In this document: positions 17,303-29,389 of the stretch, in pieces
How positions within the stretch are numbered: the stretch's first letter is position 1
Layout of the letters: the number at the start of each line of letters is the position of its first letter
Position numbers and translations under genes: made by a program
The notes under the pieces: model-generated
Told to the model about the DNA's origin: nothing
Database searches by the model: none
What the model saw: the letters and a program-made list of their open reading frames with translations, nothing else
From: Rhodoblastus sp963727035
GTDB taxonomy: Bacteria > Pseudomonadota > Alphaproteobacteria > Rhizobiales > Beijerinckiaceae
Reading direction: 5' to 3'
NCBI GenBank assembly: GCA_963727035.1
Contig: CAVSEY010000021.1
Coordinates: 1 to 64,000 of the forward strand
Length of the DNA stretch: 64,000 nt

Positions 17303-18733
17303 ATGCGCACACTCTTTCTGCAAGCGCCTTCCTTTGACGGTTTCGACGGCGGCGCCGGCTCGCGCTATCAGGCGCGCCGCGAGATCGCCTCTTTCTGGTA
17401 TCCGACCTGGCTCGCCCAGCCGGCCGCGCTGATCGAGAACTCCAAGCTGATCGACGCCCCGCCGCACAAGATCAAGCTTTCGGACGTGGTGGCGCAGGCC
17501 AAGGACTTCGACCTCGTCGTGGTCCATACCTCCGTCCCGTCCTTCGCCTCGGACGTGAAATGCATCGAGGCGCTCAAAGCCGCCAACCCCAATCTCAAGG
17601 CCGGCCTGATCGGCGCCAAGGTCGCGGTGGACGCCGACGGCAGCCTGAAAAGCGCTCCGAGCGTCGATTTCGTCGCCCGCAACGAATTCGACTTCACCAT
17701 CAAGGACGTCGCCGACGGCAAGGACTGGAAAGACATTCTCGGCCTGAGCTACCGCGACGCCAACGGAAACATCCAGCACAACGACGAGCGGCCGATCCTG
17801 GAAAACATGGATTCCCTGCCCTTCGTCTCGCCGATCTACAAGCGCGACCTGAAAATCGAGAATTATTTCATCGGCTATCTCAAGCACCCCTATATTTCGA
17901 TCTATACCGGGCGCGGCTGCAAATCGCGCTGCACTTTCTGCCTGTGGCCGCAGACCGTCGGCGGCCATCGCTACCGCACCCGCAGCGTCGGCCATGTGAT
18001 CGAAGAGATCAAATGGTGCCTGGAAAACTTCCCGCAGGTGCAGGAATATTTCTTCGACGACGACACATTCACCGACGATCTTCCCCGCGCGGAGGCCATC
18101 GCCAAGGAACTCGGCAAGCTCGGCGTGACCTGGTCGTGCAACGCCAAGGCCAATGTGCCGCGCGAGTCGCTGAAAATCATGCGCGACAACGGCTTGCGTC
18201 TGCTGCTGGTCGGCTATGAATCCGGCAACCAGCAGATCCTGCACAATATCAAGAAGGGCATGCGCATCGAGGTGGCCAAGCAATTCGCCAAGGATTGCCG
18301 CGAACTCGGAATCATGATCCACGGCACGTTCATCATGGGCCTGCCCGGCGAGACGCGCGAGACGATCAAGGAAACCATTGCCTTCGCCAAGGAGGTCAAC
18401 CCGCACACCTTGCAGGTGTCGCTGGCCGCGCCCTATCCCGGCACCTTCCTTTACAACCAGGCGCTGGAAAACGGCTGGCTCGACAGCGCCAACGCCGAAA
18501 TGGTGGACGAGAACGGCGTCCAGATCGCGCCGCTCCATTATCCCGACCTCAGCCACAAGGAAATTTTCGACGCGGTCGAAACTTTTTACCGCCAGTTCTA
18601 TTTCCGCCCGCGCAAAATCGGCGCGATCGTCAACGAAATGGTGCGCGACCGCGCCATGATGAAGCGCCGCCTGCGCGAGGGCGTGGAATTCTTCCAGTTC
18701 CTGCGCGAGCGCAAACAGGGCGCGCAGTGCTGA
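17303..18733 (+). CDS. hpnJ: hopanoid biosynthesis B12-binding radical SAM protein HpnJ
   Basis: A 476-residue B12-binding/radical SAM enzyme. The N-terminal cobalamin-binding-like domain spans about residues 1-160. The [4Fe-4S] motif CxxxCxxC is at C206, C210 and C213 (GCKSRCTFCLW). The opening residues and the whole layout match HpnJ, which acts on the cyclitol ether side chain of bacteriohopanetetrol-type hopanoids. Late HpnJ-family landmarks such as GLPGETRETIKETIAFAKEV are present. No other hpn/shc gene is in this window, so it stands apart from its pathway. A double-hairpin repeat lies immediately upstream. Confidence 0.88.
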   Translation: MRTLFLQAPSFDGFDGGAGSRYQARREIASFWYPTWLAQPAALIENSKLIDAPPHKIKLSDVVAQAKDFDLVVVHTSVPSFASDVKCIEALKAANPNLKAGLIGAKVAVDADGSLKSAPSVDFVARNEFDFTIKDVADGKDWKDILGLSYRDANGNIQHNDERPILENMDSLPFVSPIYKRDLKIENYFIGYLKHPYISIYTGRGCKSRCTFCLWPQTVGGHRYRTRSVGHVIEEIKWCLENFPQVQEYFFDDDTFTDDLPRAEAIAKELGKLGVTWSCNAKANVPRESLKIMRDNGLRLLLVGYESGNQQILHNIKKGMRIEVAKQFAKDCRELGIMIHGTFIMGLPGETRETIKETIAFAKEVNPHTLQVSLAAPYPGTFLYNQALENGWLDSANAEMVDENGVQIAPLHYPDLSHKEIFDAVETFYRQFYFRPRKIGAIVNEMVRDRAMMKRRLREGVEFFQFLRERKQGAQC

Positions 18734-19295
18734 GAGCGGGCGAACTTCCAGCGCCTCGTATCCGCAAAAGCGATGCGCCGCCGACGGGCTAGAGGTCTCG
18801 GGATGGCCGCATCTAAAATCAAGCGCATCCCTTTTGTCACGTGTGCGACGCTCGCGGCGCTGGGATTGGCCGCTGAGCCGCGATATTCGCTGCGTCTTGA
18901 ACGTTTAGATCCTTACGCACAAATACATCGACGGCCTTAATGGTCGACCAATTCCCGGAACCACGACGCCATTCGAATCTCACTTGCCCTGGCGTGGAAA
19001 CCTTCAGCGCGGCCGGGCAGCCCCCTAGCTTCACGTCGTGGCCCCGCCTTTACGGCCGTGCACGACACGCAGAACGCCCGCCACGGATGAGCTGGCGAGC
19101 GTTTTTGCTTTTGTCGGTATCGTCGCGATGACGATCGAGTGGCCTAATGACGCGAAGCCACTATCAGCAACGGCCAAACGCCTGGGCCCCTAACGAGACT
19201 CTTTCGGCATCCGCGCTGTCAGGCTGGCGGAGGCCAAAACGAATATTTCTGCCGGGCGTTTTCCAATGCGGCTGAGAAGGCGATCACGGCTAAAC
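18734..19295. other. Gene-poor boundary of accessory segment
   Basis: About 560 bases with no gene I can support. A 45-codon frame at 18803-18940 (plus) starts with a signal-like stretch but matches nothing known. An antisense 65-codon frame at 18837-19034 (WRRGSGNWSTIKAVDVFV) is equally unrecognised. GC content falls towards the AAA gene. The stretch looks like decayed DNA at the edge of an acquired segment. Confidence 0.4.
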
Positions 19296-19324
19296 TTGAC
19301 GAGAGTGAGCGCTCACTTTATAAA
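19296..19324 (+). promoter_or_regulatory. sigma70-type promoter with palindromic operator in the spacer
   Basis: The -35 box TTGACG (19296-19301) and -10 box TATAAA (19319-19324) are separated by exactly 17 bases. That spacer contains the perfect 14-bp palindrome AGTGAGCGCTCACT (19304-19317). The inner 12 bases, GTGAGCGCTCAC, equal the core of the idealised symmetric lac operator, so a LacI/GalR-type repressor is the natural guess, though TetR-type sites can also be such palindromes. Transcription would start about 30 bases before the AAA gene ATG. Confidence 0.7.
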
Positions 19325-19359
19325 ACTCTCACATTATTAAACACTTCAGGCAGCGATCC

Positions 19360-20610
19360 ATGGACACGAACGATTTAGGACTGCAATTCGCCCACCGCGC
19401 GTTTGAGGCCGGCCGGGTCTTTACTCCCGGGTCTCCTCTGGATGAACGTGACCTGTTTTCCGGTCGCCAACAGCAAATACATAAGATCATCGAAGCAATA
19501 TCTCAGAAAGGATACCATTCCGTTCTTTATGGCGATCGCGGAGTTGGAAAGATGTCATTATCAAATGTCTTAGTAGATTACTTATCCGATATCGGAATTA
19601 ACATTCTAATGCCACGCGCTAACTGTGACGCTTCAGATACATTCTCGTCTTTGTGGTTGAAGGCGCTCAGGGACGTAACCGTGCCCCAATCTAGGCCTGG
19701 GCTCGGATTTACATCTGAAGACGTTCATGAGTATAGAAGCATAATTGAAACTATTCCTGATGTCATTAGCCCTGATGATGTCAGGAGGACGCTAACAGCT
19801 CTTACAAAGCATAACAACATGGTAATAATATTCGATGAGTTTGATCGACTAATAAACGACAGTGCGAAGATTTTGATGGCTGACACTATTAAGACACTGT
19901 CAGATCATGGCGTTGATGCCACAATTTTGTTGATCGGTGTGGCTGATTCTGTAGATCGCCTGATAGAGGAACATCACTCCGTCGAACGCGCGCTGGTGCA
20001 AGTTCACCTACCTCGAATGTCAGACGATGAAGTGAAGGAGATTTTCCGAAAAGGCCTCGGAAAACTTAATATGAGTATTGATGACGCCGCACTTGATGAG
20101 GCATCGAGTCTCTCGCAAGGATTGCCATACGTTACACACTTACTTGCTCTACATAGCGCGAGGGAATCTCTAAAGGCACAATCGTTAATTGTCAAAGTTG
20201 AGCACGTACACAGTGGTGTGCAACAATCTATTTCCCAATGGCAGCAATCTGTAATATCCACCTATTACGCCGCAACAAAGAGCCATCAACCAGGTAATAT
20301 CTTCAAGGAAGTACTGACAGCCTGCGCGTTAGCTGAGCCTGACGAACTTGGCTTTTTCACTGCCGCAGCAGTAAGACTCCCGCTAAAAGTGATTACAGGA
20401 CACAACTACGATATACCCAACTTCGCCCGCCACCTAAACGAGTTCGCCAAAAGTGAGCGAGGGCCTGTCCTTCAGAAAACTGGCGAGACCCGTCGCATAC
20501 GTTATCGCTTTGTAAGCCCCCTCATACGCCCCTATGTTACGATGCGCGCCGTTGCTGATGGGATTTTGGATCGCTCTAAGATCGACCAAATCCAGCAAAG
20601 CAATGGATAG
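19360..20610 (+). CDS. Orc1/Cdc6-like AAA ATPase with altered Walker A
   Basis: A 416-residue P-loop ATPase. Residues about 30-260 form an AAA domain resembling Orc1/Cdc6-type or STAND NTPases: FSGRQQQIHKIIEAI, the P-loop GDRGVGKMS at 58-66, Walker B MVIIFDEFDR with D159/E160, and a sensor region LLIGVADSVDRLI. The rest is helical with a winged-helix-like C-terminus. The Thr/Ser that should follow the P-loop lysine is Met65 (ATG at 19552, one C-to-T change from ACG). The gene is much AT-richer than its surroundings. Solitary ATPases of this kind occur in accessory and defence contexts; function is unknown. Confidence 0.7.
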   Translation: MDTNDLGLQFAHRAFEAGRVFTPGSPLDERDLFSGRQQQIHKIIEAISQKGYHSVLYGDRGVGKMSLSNVLVDYLSDIGINILMPRANCDASDTFSSLWLKALRDVTVPQSRPGLGFTSEDVHEYRSIIETIPDVISPDDVRRTLTALTKHNNMVIIFDEFDRLINDSAKILMADTIKTLSDHGVDATILLIGVADSVDRLIEEHHSVERALVQVHLPRMSDDEVKEIFRKGLGKLNMSIDDAALDEASSLSQGLPYVTHLLALHSARESLKAQSLIVKVEHVHSGVQQSISQWQQSVISTYYAATKSHQPGNIFKEVLTACALAEPDELGFFTAAAVRLPLKVITGHNYDIPNFARHLNEFAKSERGPVLQKTGETRRIRYRFVSPLIRPYVTMRAVADGILDRSKIDQIQQSNG

Positions 20611-20665
20611 ACCTTTTTGCCGCGCGACAATCAGGATGAGAACGGCGCGTCAAACAGGGTGAGAA

Positions 20666-20736
20666 TCGCCGTGGGGCTGTGACGTAGGGAGGCCATAGGC
20701 CGACCGGAGGCGCAGCCCCACGGCGAGGCGTTTTTT
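20666..20736 (+). terminator. terminator-like hairpin at the IS left end
   Basis: A perfect 14-bp-arm inverted repeat (left arm TCGCCGTGGGGCTG at 20666-20679, right arm at 20713-20726) is followed five bases later by a T6 run at 20731-20736. It sits between the IS left end and istA. It could stop read-through from the AAA gene or host promoters into the transposase, a known way for insertion sequences to limit impinging transcription. Confidence 0.6.
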
Positions 20737-20805
20737 CTGAAGCCTTCTGGCGATCGCGGCCGGTCGGGTAACGAAGGGATTTTTCCGCACTGGAGGAATC
20801 GCCTT

Positions 20806-22320
20806 GTGCCCGGCCGCCACGTAACCGACCACCAGATGAGGCTTTTCATGAAGTTCCGTCAGACCGAGACGGTCACCGTCGCGGCGGCCAAGGCGTCGTT
20901 CAGCGCAGCCACCGCTTATCGTCTTGAACAAGACCCCCGCCTTCCATCAACAAAGAAAGAGCCGCGCGAGCGGCGGCGTCCCGATCCGCTCAGCGCCATT
21001 TTCGAGCAGGAGGTCGTGCCGATGCTGGCGGCGGCGCCGGGACTGCGACCAATCGCGATCTTCGAGGAGATGGTTCGTCGCCATCCCGAACTCGGGCATG
21101 GAATCCGCCGCACGCTGGAGCGGCGCGTTCGCGCGTGGCGCGCTCTGCATGGCGCCGAACGCGAGGTGATCTTCCGCCAGACGCATGAACCCGGGCGCAT
21201 GGGCCTATCCGATTTTACCGACATGGGCGACCTCGCCGTCACCATAGGCGGTGTGGCTCTTGATCACCGGCTCTATCACTTCCGCCTCGTCTATTCCGGC
21301 TTCGAACACGCCCATGTCGTGCTCGGCGGTGAAAGCTTCGTCGCTTTGGCGGAGGGACTGCAAAACGCCCTGTGGGCGCTCGGCGGGGCGCCGTTCGAAC
21401 ATCGCAGCGACAGCCTCTCCGCCGCGTTCCGCAATCTCGCCCCGGAGGTGCGTGAGGATATGACCCGACGCTACGACGGCTTGTGCGCCCATTACGGCAT
21501 GACGCCGACGCGCAACAACAAGGGCGTCGCCCACGAGAACGGCTCCGTCGAAAGCTCGCACGGCCATATCAAGGCGACCATCAAGGACGCGCTGCTGATG
21601 CGCATCAGCGCCGACTTCGAGGATCTGCCCGCCTACCGTCGGTTCGTCGACGAGATCGTCAGCCGCCGCAACGCCCGCCATCGTCCGCGTATCGAAGTCG
21701 AGCGCGCCCAGTTGAAAACCCTGCCGGACCGGCGCACCAGCGATTACGAGGAGCTCGGCGTCAACGTCACATCCTCTGGCGGCTTCACATTGCGCAAGGT
21801 GTTCTACACCGTCCCCTCGCGCCTGATCGGGCATCGGCTGCGGGTGCGGCTTTATGACGACCGCCTTGAGGTGTTCATCGGCGGCACGCCGCTCATGACC
21901 CTGTCGCGCGGGCGCGCCCATCCTTCCGGCAAGCACGCCCACGTCGTCAATTACCGCCATGTCATCCATGCCTTGCGCAAGAAGCCGATGGCGTTGTTGA
22001 ACCTGGTCTATCGCGACCAGCTTTTTCCGCGCGAGGCGTTCCGGCGCACGTTCGACGCCTTGCTGGAGCGCCTGCCAGACCGGCAAGCCTGCCGCATCAT
22101 GGTCGATCTTCTCGCCCTCGCCCATGATCGCGGTTGCGAAGCCGAACTGGCCGATGCGCTCGCCGCGGGGTTGAACGCCAAGGAACTGCCCGACATGGCG
22201 GCGCTGCGCGCCAGGTTCACGCCCGATCCCGCGAGAGTTCCGACGGTGGTCGTCACCCTGGCGCCGCTTCAATCCTACGAGGCGCTCCTCGGCGACTGCC
22301 AGATGGGAGACGCCGCATGA
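20806..22320 (+). CDS. istA: IS21-family transposase IstA
   Basis: A 504-residue transposase. An N-terminal helix-turn-helix region (VTVAAAKASFSAATAYRLEQDP) is followed by the DDE integrase core: D in LSDFTDMGDL, D in EHRSDSLSAAF and E in HENGSVESSHGHIK. A C-terminal beta-rich Mu-like domain follows. It starts at GTG 20806 after TGGAGGAATC. It is intact and of normal length, so the element may be active. Its last four bases overlap the istB start, giving translational coupling. Confidence 0.93.
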   Translation: MPGRHVTDHQMRLFMKFRQTETVTVAAAKASFSAATAYRLEQDPRLPSTKKEPRERRRPDPLSAIFEQEVVPMLAAAPGLRPIAIFEEMVRRHPELGHGIRRTLERRVRAWRALHGAEREVIFRQTHEPGRMGLSDFTDMGDLAVTIGGVALDHRLYHFRLVYSGFEHAHVVLGGESFVALAEGLQNALWALGGAPFEHRSDSLSAAFRNLAPEVREDMTRRYDGLCAHYGMTPTRNNKGVAHENGSVESSHGHIKATIKDALLMRISADFEDLPAYRRFVDEIVSRRNARHRPRIEVERAQLKTLPDRRTSDYEELGVNVTSSGGFTLRKVFYTVPSRLIGHRLRVRLYDDRLEVFIGGTPLMTLSRGRAHPSGKHAHVVNYRHVIHALRKKPMALLNLVYRDQLFPREAFRRTFDALLERLPDRQACRIMVDLLALAHDRGCEAELADALAAGLNAKELPDMAALRARFTPDPARVPTVVVTLAPLQSYEALLGDCQMGDAA

Positions 22321-23147
22321 GCGCGCCCCAAACGCCCATCGACGCCGCAAGGCTCAGCCTGCTTCTCAACGAACTGCGCCTTCCGGCGATCAAGGTGCTG
22401 TGGCCGCAATTTGCCGAGACCGCCGACAAGGAAGGCTGGCCTGCCGCCCGCTTCCTTGCGGCCATCGCCGAGCATGAACTCGCCGAGCGCGACCGCCGCC
22501 GCATCGAACGCCATCTCGCCGAAGGCAAACTCCTGCCCGGAAAGACGCTTGAGACCTTCGCCTTCGAGGCTGTGCCAATGATCTCGAAAGCCCAGGTCAT
22601 GGCGATTGTCGCTGGCGACGCCTGGCTCGGCAAAGGCGCCAACGTCCTGTTGTTCGGGCCGCCCGGCGGAGGCAAGAGCCATCTCGCGTCAGCCATCGGC
22701 CTCGCCTTGATCGAAAACGGCTATCGGGTTTTGTTCACCCGAACTACAGACTTGGTGCAGAAGCTGCAAATCGCCCGGCGCGACCTTGGGCTTGAAGCCG
22801 CGATCGATCGCCTCGACCGCTTCGACTTGCTCATCCTCGACGATCTGGCTTACGTCACCAAGGACCAGGCCGAAACCAGCGTGCTGTTCGAACTGATCAG
22901 CGCCCGCTACGAACGACGATCCATGCTGATCACCGCCAACCAGCCGTTCGGGGAATGGAACAAGGTCTTTCCAGATCCCGCCATGACGCTCGCCGCAGTC
23001 GATCGCCTCGTCCACCACGCCACGATCTTCGAACTGAATGTCGAAAGCTATCGTCGCCGCCAGGCCATCGAGCGAAAACGGGGGCCGGGACGTCCGACAA
23101 GCCAGGCAACGCCAGCCAATCTCGCAGAGGCCGATCTCGCTGATTGA
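22317..23147 (+). CDS. istB: IS21-family helper ATPase IstB
   Basis: A 276-residue AAA+ transposition helper. Walker A GPPGGGKSH and Walker B FDLLILDDLAYV are clear, with the DnaC-like signature ITANQPFGEWNKVFPDPAMTLAAVDRLVHHA near the end. It regulates target capture by IstA. The start at 22317 overlaps the istA stop; the frame is open further upstream but that part has no homology. The protein appears intact. Confidence 0.93.
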   Translation: MSAPQTPIDAARLSLLLNELRLPAIKVLWPQFAETADKEGWPAARFLAAIAEHELAERDRRRIERHLAEGKLLPGKTLETFAFEAVPMISKAQVMAIVAGDAWLGKGANVLLFGPPGGGKSHLASAIGLALIENGYRVLFTRTTDLVQKLQIARRDLGLEAAIDRLDRFDLLILDDLAYVTKDQAETSVLFELISARYERRSMLITANQPFGEWNKVFPDPAMTLAAVDRLVHHATIFELNVESYRRRQAIERKRGPGRPTSQATPANLAEADLAD

Positions 23148-23270
23148 CGCGCCGCGACAATCAATGTCGAAAACCGCTTGCGCGCGACAATCAACGCCGC
23201 GAATATCGGTGCCGCCGCGACACCGGATTCTCATCCAGATTGTCGCACGCCTCTCATCCAAATTGTCGCG

Positions 23271-23507
23271 CTATACCTTTTCACCGCCCGGGCTGCCGGT
23301 GGCTGGTCGCGCTGGCAGGTTGAGCGGGGCGCTTTCATTTTCGCGCAATCCCTTGCGCTCGGTAGCCACTCCAATCTGGCAACACGGCACAGCGCGTGCA
23401 CCGCAGGCCGGACAACCAAAACGCCTGACGCGCTTGATCCTCTGGAATGGAGTTTCGTGCGGCAGGCCTACGGCGTCGAACGGCGCATCGTTGTCTATGT
23501 CGCGCAA
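23271..23507 (-). CDS. small Cys-rich hypothetical protein, 3' end altered by the IS
   Basis: A 78-residue frame with a zinc-knuckle-like run FGCPACGARAVPCC and a basic centre. It is not recognised. Its stop codon is supplied by the last bases of the IS21 element (23271-23273), so the original 3' end was cut by the insertion. It lies just downstream of the terminator that ends the 80-residue-protein transcript. It may be a real truncated gene or chance. Confidence 0.3.
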   Translation of the reverse strand: MRDIDNDAPFDAVGLPHETPFQRIKRVRRFGCPACGARAVPCCQIGVATERKGLRENESAPLNLPARPATGSPGGEKV

Positions 23508-23534
23508 ATAAAAAAGCCGCCCCTGCCGGAGCGG
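23506..23534 (-). terminator. rho-independent terminator of the GAF/small-protein unit
   Basis: On the minus strand GCCGCTCC-GGCA-GGGGCGGC forms an 8-bp stem (one G-T pair) directly followed by TTTTTTATTT. It begins about 30 bases after the stop of the 80-residue gene and would end transcription of the two-gene unit at 23566-24765. Confidence 0.8.
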
Positions 23535-23565
23535 CGCGTTCAGGAAGCCACTTGGGTTGTGACTC

Positions 23566-23808
23566 TCAGGAAGCCGACTTCATTCGCGTCTTTGTGCGCT
23601 TCAAAACGACGTAATCACCGAAGCTGCGCATGTCGTTTACCAGCGCGCGAGAATACTCAACCCTGTCCTGAGTGTTGGCACCACGCTTGGCAGCCAATTT
23701 CACGCCCGCCTTCGGGCTTGCGACCGTGATGATCTGAAACGCACCCGGTTCAGCTTCGAGCCGTCGCGTCGTCGGCGACGTGGACGTTATCACGTTTAGC
23801 ATTTTCAT
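23566..23808 (-). CDS. 80-residue protein of unknown function paired with the GAF protein
   Basis: A small basic protein with no cysteines, no obvious signal peptide and no recognised domain. It reads as a beta-rich N-terminal half (FQIITVASPKAGVKLAAK) and a helical region (DRVEYSRALVNDMRSFGDYVVL). A strong GGGAGG ribosome site precedes the ATG. It starts 27 bases after the GAF-gene stop and ends at a good terminator, so the two genes form one transcript. GC content is lower than in flanking housekeeping genes. Confidence 0.65.
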   Translation of the reverse strand: MKMLNVITSTSPTTRRLEAEPGAFQIITVASPKAGVKLAAKRGANTQDRVEYSRALVNDMRSFGDYVVLKRTKTRMKSAS

Positions 23809-23835
23809 TTTTGACCTCCCTCATTATCAATTTTA

Positions 23836-24765
23836 TCAGATCTGGCCACGCAGTCGGTCAAAATTCGTATCGGCCAAAACGACGAGTGAAGCTATCACGC
23901 TTGCTGCATGCTCGAGAATCGCCGAATTTTCCTTGTCAAACCGTTTTTCACGGTCACTTGTTCCGACCAGAACACCGTAAGGGCGGTTGCATGTCGCCAA
24001 TAGCGGCCCGATCGGCACCGATACAAACGATCGATACGCGGTGTTATCGTATTCGACTTCCAATTCCTTCGGTGCAGAACAAAGCTGGGCCACATCAGCA
24101 TGAAGCGCGTCACCAGTGATAATTGTCTGTGCGTCCACGAAGGTCTTGCCAACGTGCCCCTGGCCACGCCCCCACTTGCGACCGATCCCTGTAGATGGAT
24201 GCGTTCGGGCACGCTCCCGCCAAATAGGAACGAGCAAATCATCCTGTGCAGAGTAAAGGTAGCACGCGAAATTCCACTTCTCTGAGCCGCCGAAACCGAA
24301 AAGCAATTCGCCCTCGTTAACCAGAGGGTTGCAGATGGAACCGACCGCCGCCTCCAAATCCTTCAAGGACTTCAGGCCGTCGGTTACGTACGTGGCAATC
24401 ATTCCGTGCGTGCTCAATGAATATGCGGATTGAAACGCAAGAAGGTTGATTGACTGCTCAAGCCCCTCTACGTCCTTATTGAGATCGAAAATCGCTTCTT
24501 CGCTCAACTCGTTCTCTCGAATGAGCTTCAGCAAAGACTGCGGTGCAGGATAGGCTCTCCACCAGAAGAGCCCAAAGAAGACGATCACTATCGCCCAGAG
24601 AATGAAGACCAGCCAGCTATGCGCTTTATGGATATCTTCTGTGAAAGCGCCGAGCACGCCGATGATTGCCGGGAAAGCGACTAAGAAAACCGCATTTGAC
24701 ACGATAAGCTCGATCTGAACCTTCCCGGCTTCGCTCTCCAGGACTTCGGACCGTGCTTCAGTCAA
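23836..24765 (-). CDS. two-TM GAF-domain membrane protein
   Basis: A 309-residue protein. Residues about 20-70 form two hydrophobic helices (IELIVSNAVFLVAFPAIIGV and WLVFILWAIVIVFFGLFWW). A helical linker of about 50 residues follows (EEAIFDLNKDVEGLEQSINL). The C-terminal 190 residues resemble a GAF sensor domain: WNFACYLYSAQDDLLVPIW, RGQGHVGKTFVDAQTIITGD and SFVSVPIGPL...GVLVGTS, ending FDKENSAILEHAASVIASLV. It appears to be a membrane-anchored small-molecule sensor with no kinase or cyclase output. The start is probably TTG at 24765 after GGGG. It is co-transcribed with the 80-residue protein. Confidence 0.72.
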   Translation of the reverse strand: MTEARSEVLESEAGKVQIELIVSNAVFLVAFPAIIGVLGAFTEDIHKAHSWLVFILWAIVIVFFGLFWWRAYPAPQSLLKLIRENELSEEAIFDLNKDVEGLEQSINLLAFQSAYSLSTHGMIATYVTDGLKSLKDLEAAVGSICNPLVNEGELLFGFGGSEKWNFACYLYSAQDDLLVPIWRERARTHPSTGIGRKWGRGQGHVGKTFVDAQTIITGDALHADVAQLCSAPKELEVEYDNTAYRSFVSVPIGPLLATCNRPYGVLVGTSDREKRFDKENSAILEHAASVIASLVVLADTNFDRLRGQI

Positions 24766-24847
24766 GCAGTTGCCCCATCAAAAATGCGAGTGCGTAGCTC
24801 TGAGAGGCGCATTTAAAAATTCCATCAACCTGTTAGATCAGCATACC

Positions 24848-24868
24848 AAACTGACGAAAAACTGACGA
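24848..24868 (-). promoter_or_regulatory. direct repeat upstream of the GAF gene
   Basis: The 10-mer AAACTGACGA occurs twice with an 11-bp period (one helical turn), about 80-100 bases upstream of the GAF gene start. This spacing fits a dimeric regulator bound on one face of the DNA. No regulator is identified. Confidence 0.35.
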
Positions 24869-24908
24869 GCATTTCAACAAACTTTTCTTGTCCCATAAGT
24901 TATTGTGA

Positions 24909-24982
24909 TGGAGGCCTCGGAGGGAATCGAACCCCCGTACAAGGATTTGCAGTCCTCTGCGTAGCCACTCCGCCACGAGGCC
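24909..24982 (-). tRNA. tRNA-Cys (GCA anticodon)
   Basis: On the minus strand the acceptor GGCCTCG pairs with CGAGGCC, the anticodon stem GAGGA/TCCTT carries loop CTGCAAA with anticodon GCA, and the T loop is GTTCGATTC. The CCA is encoded at 24909-24911. The 3' end faces the AT-richer accessory segment, the usual side for islands that integrate into tRNA genes. Confidence 0.95.
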
Positions 24983-25118
24983 CTGAGTCGGATGTTTCGG
25001 TCCGTCCCGGTCGGGAGCCTATAGCAGCAGGAAGGCGGCGCCCGCAAGCGTCTCGCGCGCTTTCTTTACGCCGCGGCGGATCGCAACAATTCCTCGCCGC
25101 AAGCGCCATAGCCCCAAC

Positions 25119-25149
25119 AAAAAGGCCGCTCTTTCGAGCGGCCTTTTTT
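25119..25149 (-). terminator. rpoC terminator
   Basis: A symmetrical rho-independent terminator: AAAAAGGCCGCTC, loop TTTC, GAGCGGCC, then TTTTTT. It lies five bases beyond the rpoC stop. Because A and T runs flank both sides it can act in both directions, insulating the tRNA-Cys region. Confidence 0.92.
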
Positions 25150-25154
25150 CTGGC

Positions 25155-29327
<4,173 letters not shown>

Positions 29328-29389
29328 GTTTTTCTCCTGGGCTGGCGGTCCCGGCGGCTTCACAGGACCCCGCTCCGAAACGGGCAGTA

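Larger units (their letters stand above)
20618..23274 (+). mobile_element. IS21-family insertion sequence (about 2.66 kb)
   Basis: The element contains istA and istB overlapping by four bases. It is bounded by imperfect terminal repeats sharing GCGCGACAAT..GGATGAGA at each end (left about 20618-20642, right about 23251-23274, inverted). Multiple subterminal copies follow, as is typical of IS21: a degenerate one near 20650, plus copies at 23150, 23176 and 23229. The 7-bp ACCTTTT occurs at 20611-20617 and again at 23275-23281, a plausible target duplication. It inserted directly after the AAA gene stop. Confidence 0.88.

Noticed and set aside
18792..18801. GAGGTCTCGG as a possible att partner of tRNA-Cys
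   Set aside because: Only about ten bases, with a mismatch to the tRNA 3' end; expected by chance over several kb.
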